From: Nitrososphaerales archaeon
GTDB taxonomy: Archaea > Thermoproteota > Nitrososphaeria > Nitrososphaerales > CADDZS01
Assembly: GCA_030041355.1 (NCBI GenBank)
Contig: JASHNZ010000012.1
Span: 47,263 to 111,262 of the forward strand
Reading direction: 5' to 3'
Length of the DNA: 64,000 nt
The notes beneath the pieces are model-generated. The model saw only the letters and a program-made list of their open reading frames with translations, did no database searches and was not told where the DNA came from. The position numbers were made by a program, and so were the translations under genes. Below are positions 61,699-64,000 of this stretch, in pieces; position 1 is the stretch's first letter, and every line of letters starts with the position of its first letter.

Positions 61699-61804
61699 GT
61701 TCTGGCGGCATGCGGAGAATTTCGCAGTTCTCTTTTGAGAATCATTTCTGGTTTAATTTTCCTGCTTACCAGCGTCTGGCCTTTTCGTATCATAGTGATT
61801 CCCA

Positions 61805-62803
61805 ATGGAGGAGACTTTGGAAAGCAAGCCCCCAACTCAAGTGGGAGTGGGGGGTTGGGCATATCTCCCGATCAAGATGGGAAACAAGCTTCAGGTCTGC
61901 TCGAAGCTTTACGACTTTGTCGAAATCAATTCCACTTTCTACAGATTGCCCGAAATAGAAAGAGTGAAAAAGTGGAAAAAGACCGTTCCCGAAACGTTTG
62001 AATTCACAGTAAGAGCCAATCGGGAGCTCACGCATGTCGGACATCTGAGACCTAATGTAAAGAATTTTAAGATCTTTGAGCAAATGCTTGAGATCGCAAA
62101 GGAACTAGACGCAAAGATAATTCACTTCCAATTTCCTCCCTCATTAATCCTCACCAAGGCTATCGTTAATGACTGGCGAGATTTTTTCAAATCTGCCCAA
62201 TCTAATAGTCTCTCAAGGAGTGGACTGAGATTTGCATTAGAAGCTAGAAGCCAAAATGCAAAAGACTCGGAAGATCTTGCAAAGCTGATTCAGGAATATG
62301 ATATTATTCCATGCACAGACGCGAGCCGGGATGTGCCAATCAATGCATCAGCTGACTCGAAAATCGTGTACACAAGGGTTTTTGGTTTAGGCGATCACAC
62401 AAGATGGAGCTTTGATTCTCAGGAGCTAAAGAATCTGGGAGACAAAGTGGAAGAAGTGAAGGCTAGAAGGCGATATGTGACATTCCACAACCTTACTATG
62501 TACGAGGATGCATCTCGAATGAGGACCGTGATTAAGACTGGAAAAGATCAGAAACAGCCTCCGAATGCCCCATTGGGTCTGAGTTCTCTCAAGCAGGTGA
62601 TTGCCTCCGGGAGGGCCGAATATCCAATAACAAAACAAAAACTGATTGATGAATTTTCTTGGAAGACCTTTGATCGTGAACCCGGAGAAAGAGTACACGT
62701 CGACCATGTGCTCCGAAAGCTGGACGATAGGTCATATCGTTCAATTGATGATGTAATAGAGACTCTTGAAAACGAATCCCAAGAGCGGCTAATGAACAAA
62801 TAG
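61805..62803 (+). CDS. DUF72 (YecE-like) TIM-barrel protein
   Basis: The 332-residue protein has the DUF72 pattern: VGVGGWAYLPIKMGNKL at the start, FVEINSTFYRLPE, TFEFTVRANRELTHV and HFQFPPSLILT. In the DUF72 family, the barrel resembles the sugar isomerase type. Its function is not settled. The last 90 residues are longer and less conserved. ATG 61805. It is 33 bp ahead of the GNAT gene. Confidence 0.88.
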   Translation: MEETLESKPPTQVGVGGWAYLPIKMGNKLQVCSKLYDFVEINSTFYRLPEIERVKKWKKTVPETFEFTVRANRELTHVGHLRPNVKNFKIFEQMLEIAKELDAKIIHFQFPPSLILTKAIVNDWRDFFKSAQSNSLSRSGLRFALEARSQNAKDSEDLAKLIQEYDIIPCTDASRDVPINASADSKIVYTRVFGLGDHTRWSFDSQELKNLGDKVEEVKARRRYVTFHNLTMYEDASRMRTVIKTGKDQKQPPNAPLGLSSLKQVIASGRAEYPITKQKLIDEFSWKTFDREPGERVHVDHVLRKLDDRSYRSIDDVIETLENESQERLMNK

Positions 62804-62836
62804 CTGCCGGGAAACCTGCTTTCAAGGAAAACAGCT

Positions 62837-63400
62837 TTGAAAGCGGGACAGATCTACAAACAGTTTAGAACAAAGAAAGACAAGATAGTAACGCTTCGAG
62901 CGATACAGTGGGAAGATCTCGACGGCGCTCTTGAATTTGTCAACTCGCTGGTGGATGAGAGGAACTATGATCCGGATCTTGGGATTATTCTTGATAAGCG
63001 GCAGACACTAGAGAGTGAAGCCGAATGGCTTGGTCAGAAGGTAGCTAGCATAGAAAGCGGGAACCAGATCAGCGTGGTCGCGGAATTAGATGGAAAATTA
63101 GTGGGAAATTCCGAGGTGGAAAGAGGCAGGCTAACCGACGAATTCTATCATGGCAAATTAGGAATTGCCGTTCTCAAGGAATACAGAGATCAAGGCATTG
63201 GCCTTGAAATCATGAAAACAGTTGTTGAGCAGTGCCGCAAAGCCGGACTCAAAACTGTGGAGCTAGAGGTCTTCGCGACCAACCCGAGGGCTGTTCACGT
63301 CTACGAAGCTGCGGGTTTCAGGGAGGTAGGGCGGATACCAAAGAAAATATTTCGTAAAGGCCGTCATACAGATATCATAGTCATGGCAATTGAACTCTAG
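62837..63400 (+). CDS. GNAT-family N-acetyltransferase
   Basis: The 187-residue protein has the GNAT fold: IVTLRAIQWEDLDGALEFVN at the start, ISVVAELDGKLVGNSEVERG (strands 2-4), and the acetyl-CoA-binding motif A segment KEYRDQGIGLEIMKTVVEQ followed by NPRAVHVYEAAGFREVGR. The acceptor is unknown; a RimJ-like or spermidine-like role is possible. TTG start. It probably follows the DUF72 gene in one transcript. Confidence 0.9.
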   Translation: MKAGQIYKQFRTKKDKIVTLRAIQWEDLDGALEFVNSLVDERNYDPDLGIILDKRQTLESEAEWLGQKVASIESGNQISVVAELDGKLVGNSEVERGRLTDEFYHGKLGIAVLKEYRDQGIGLEIMKTVVEQCRKAGLKTVELEVFATNPRAVHVYEAAGFREVGRIPKKIFRKGRHTDIIVMAIEL

Positions 63401-63402
63401 AT

Positions 63403-64000
63403 TTAACGATCCATTTGCTCTATTCCTCTGATCACTTGATCAAAGTCTTCAAAATCAAAATGGGTTATTTTCTTTTGATCACACATAGTAGAAAGCTTTG
63501 ATTTCATCACTGTGAACACAAGATCAGGCGTTCTTTGCAGGTTCGTAGTCAGATGGACCATCACCAACGTACACCACCTTCTGTCCTAGCTTATGGTGCC
63601 AATTCACAAGATCTTCCTTAAAATTCATAGAATGTTTGCTTGAGAGCTTTGGAAAATGTATAGATATTCCTCGACTTGTGACTCTGGACTTTCCGGCATG
63701 AATCTTCAGGCTTAGTCTGTTTGCCTTCAAAATTTGCCTTATGCAAAAATCTATTCCACCTGTGACTATGGCGAACTCGAAATCATTTTGCTTGCAGTAA
63801 TCTATCAATTGAGAAAAAAATTAGGCCCAATTACGATGTCTTCATCGTCTAACATCGTGATTATTTGTTTCTTATCGGCCATGATCATACGGTAATGTTT
63901 GACGAGGCATTCTTCAAGAGAGATTTCTCCTCTTTCCAGTTTGGAGTCAAAGCTCCGCCAGTCTCCTTCGCCAAATCTTTTCAGGATCACCTCACCGGTG
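63403..64000 (-). pseudogene. MtnX/PSP-like HAD phosphatase with two frameshifts, 5' part outside window
   Basis: Three consecutive minus-strand frames belong to one HAD-family protein. The first (from the right edge to about 63808) contains ILKRFGEGDWRSFDSKLERG. The second (63808 to 63524) holds EFAIVTGGIDFCIRQILKAN and YVGDGPSDYEPAK. The third (about 63524 to stop TAA 63403) has PDLVFTVMKSKL and FEDFDQVIRGIEQMDR. The first break is at a run of seven A (63814-63820). This is the pattern of 2,3-diketo-5-methylthiopentyl-1-phosphate phosphatase-like or phosphoserine phosphatase-like proteins. Motif I lies outside the window. Confidence 0.7.

Noticed and set aside
61734..61748. TTCTC-TTTT-GAGAA upstream of the DUF72 gene as another operator copy
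   Set aside because: The spacing between the inner arms is 4 instead of 6 bases and the flanks do not match.
1..64000. CRISPR array or rRNA genes
   Set aside because: No regularly spaced repeats and no rRNA-like segments were seen in the window.

Overview
The window is archaeal and most likely comes from a heterotrophic, oxygen-using member of the Nitrososphaerota (Thaumarchaeota) outside the ammonia oxidisers; the lineage is inferred from gene content only. The support is a full-length Hef helicase-nuclease, a CdvB/ESCRT-III protein, UPF0147, a p27-type zinc protein, a DUF5679 zinc ribbon, F420-type oxidoreductases and two tRNA genes with archaeal-type introns. Many genes start at TTG or GTG about 25-30 bases after a TATA-like box, as leaderless archaeal genes do. 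O2-dependent enzymes (4-hydroxyphenylacetate hydroxylase, an extradiol dioxygenase) and a heme O synthase argue for aerobic life. No ammonia-oxidation genes, rRNA, CRISPR array or intact transposase were seen.

Layout. 1-6.4 kb: the edge-truncated large subunit of a molybdenum hydroxylase, then a radical SAM gene, a glycosyltransferase, a small membrane protein and an intracellular clan GH-A hydrolase. Three of these genes share a 20-bp palindrome placed 9-11 bp upstream of a TATA-like box, which suggests one regulon. 6.5-13.4 kb: a small metallopeptidase-like protein, a ferredoxin lacking one cluster cysteine, and a homoprotocatechuate meta-cleavage cluster (DapA-like aldolase, HpaG-like, HpaB, HpaD, and a convergent aldehyde dehydrogenase). 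13.5-25.9 kb: housekeeping genes including HflX, IlvE, Hef, dTMP kinase, CtaB and a glucan phosphorylase. 26-36 kb: a DUF47-PiT phosphate uptake pair, an aldo/keto reductase and three ABC-2 export systems.

36-50.9 kb: a DsbA-like isomerase, an M32 carboxypeptidase and MsrB packed together, then an acyl/acetyl-CoA synthetase whose conserved-looking N-terminus lies upstream of its first ATG, a YcaQ-like protein, a three-intron tRNA-Met, an F420-type oxidoreductase, small zinc proteins, a lone dehydrogenase E1-alpha, and the medium and small subunits of a molybdenum hydroxylase about 47 kb from the large subunit. 50.9-60.8 kb: gene-poor, with long intergenic stretches, anchored or secreted proteins, small zinc-finger proteins, pseudogene remnants, an intron-containing tRNA-Phe, a beta-carbonic anhydrase and a CdvB paralogue. 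60.8-64 kb: TatC, DUF72, a GNAT acetyltransferase and a HAD phosphatase broken by two frameshifts at the right edge.

Together the genes describe a cell that breaks down aromatic acids or peptides aerobically, stores or uses glucans, takes up phosphate, and divides at least partly with ESCRT-type proteins.
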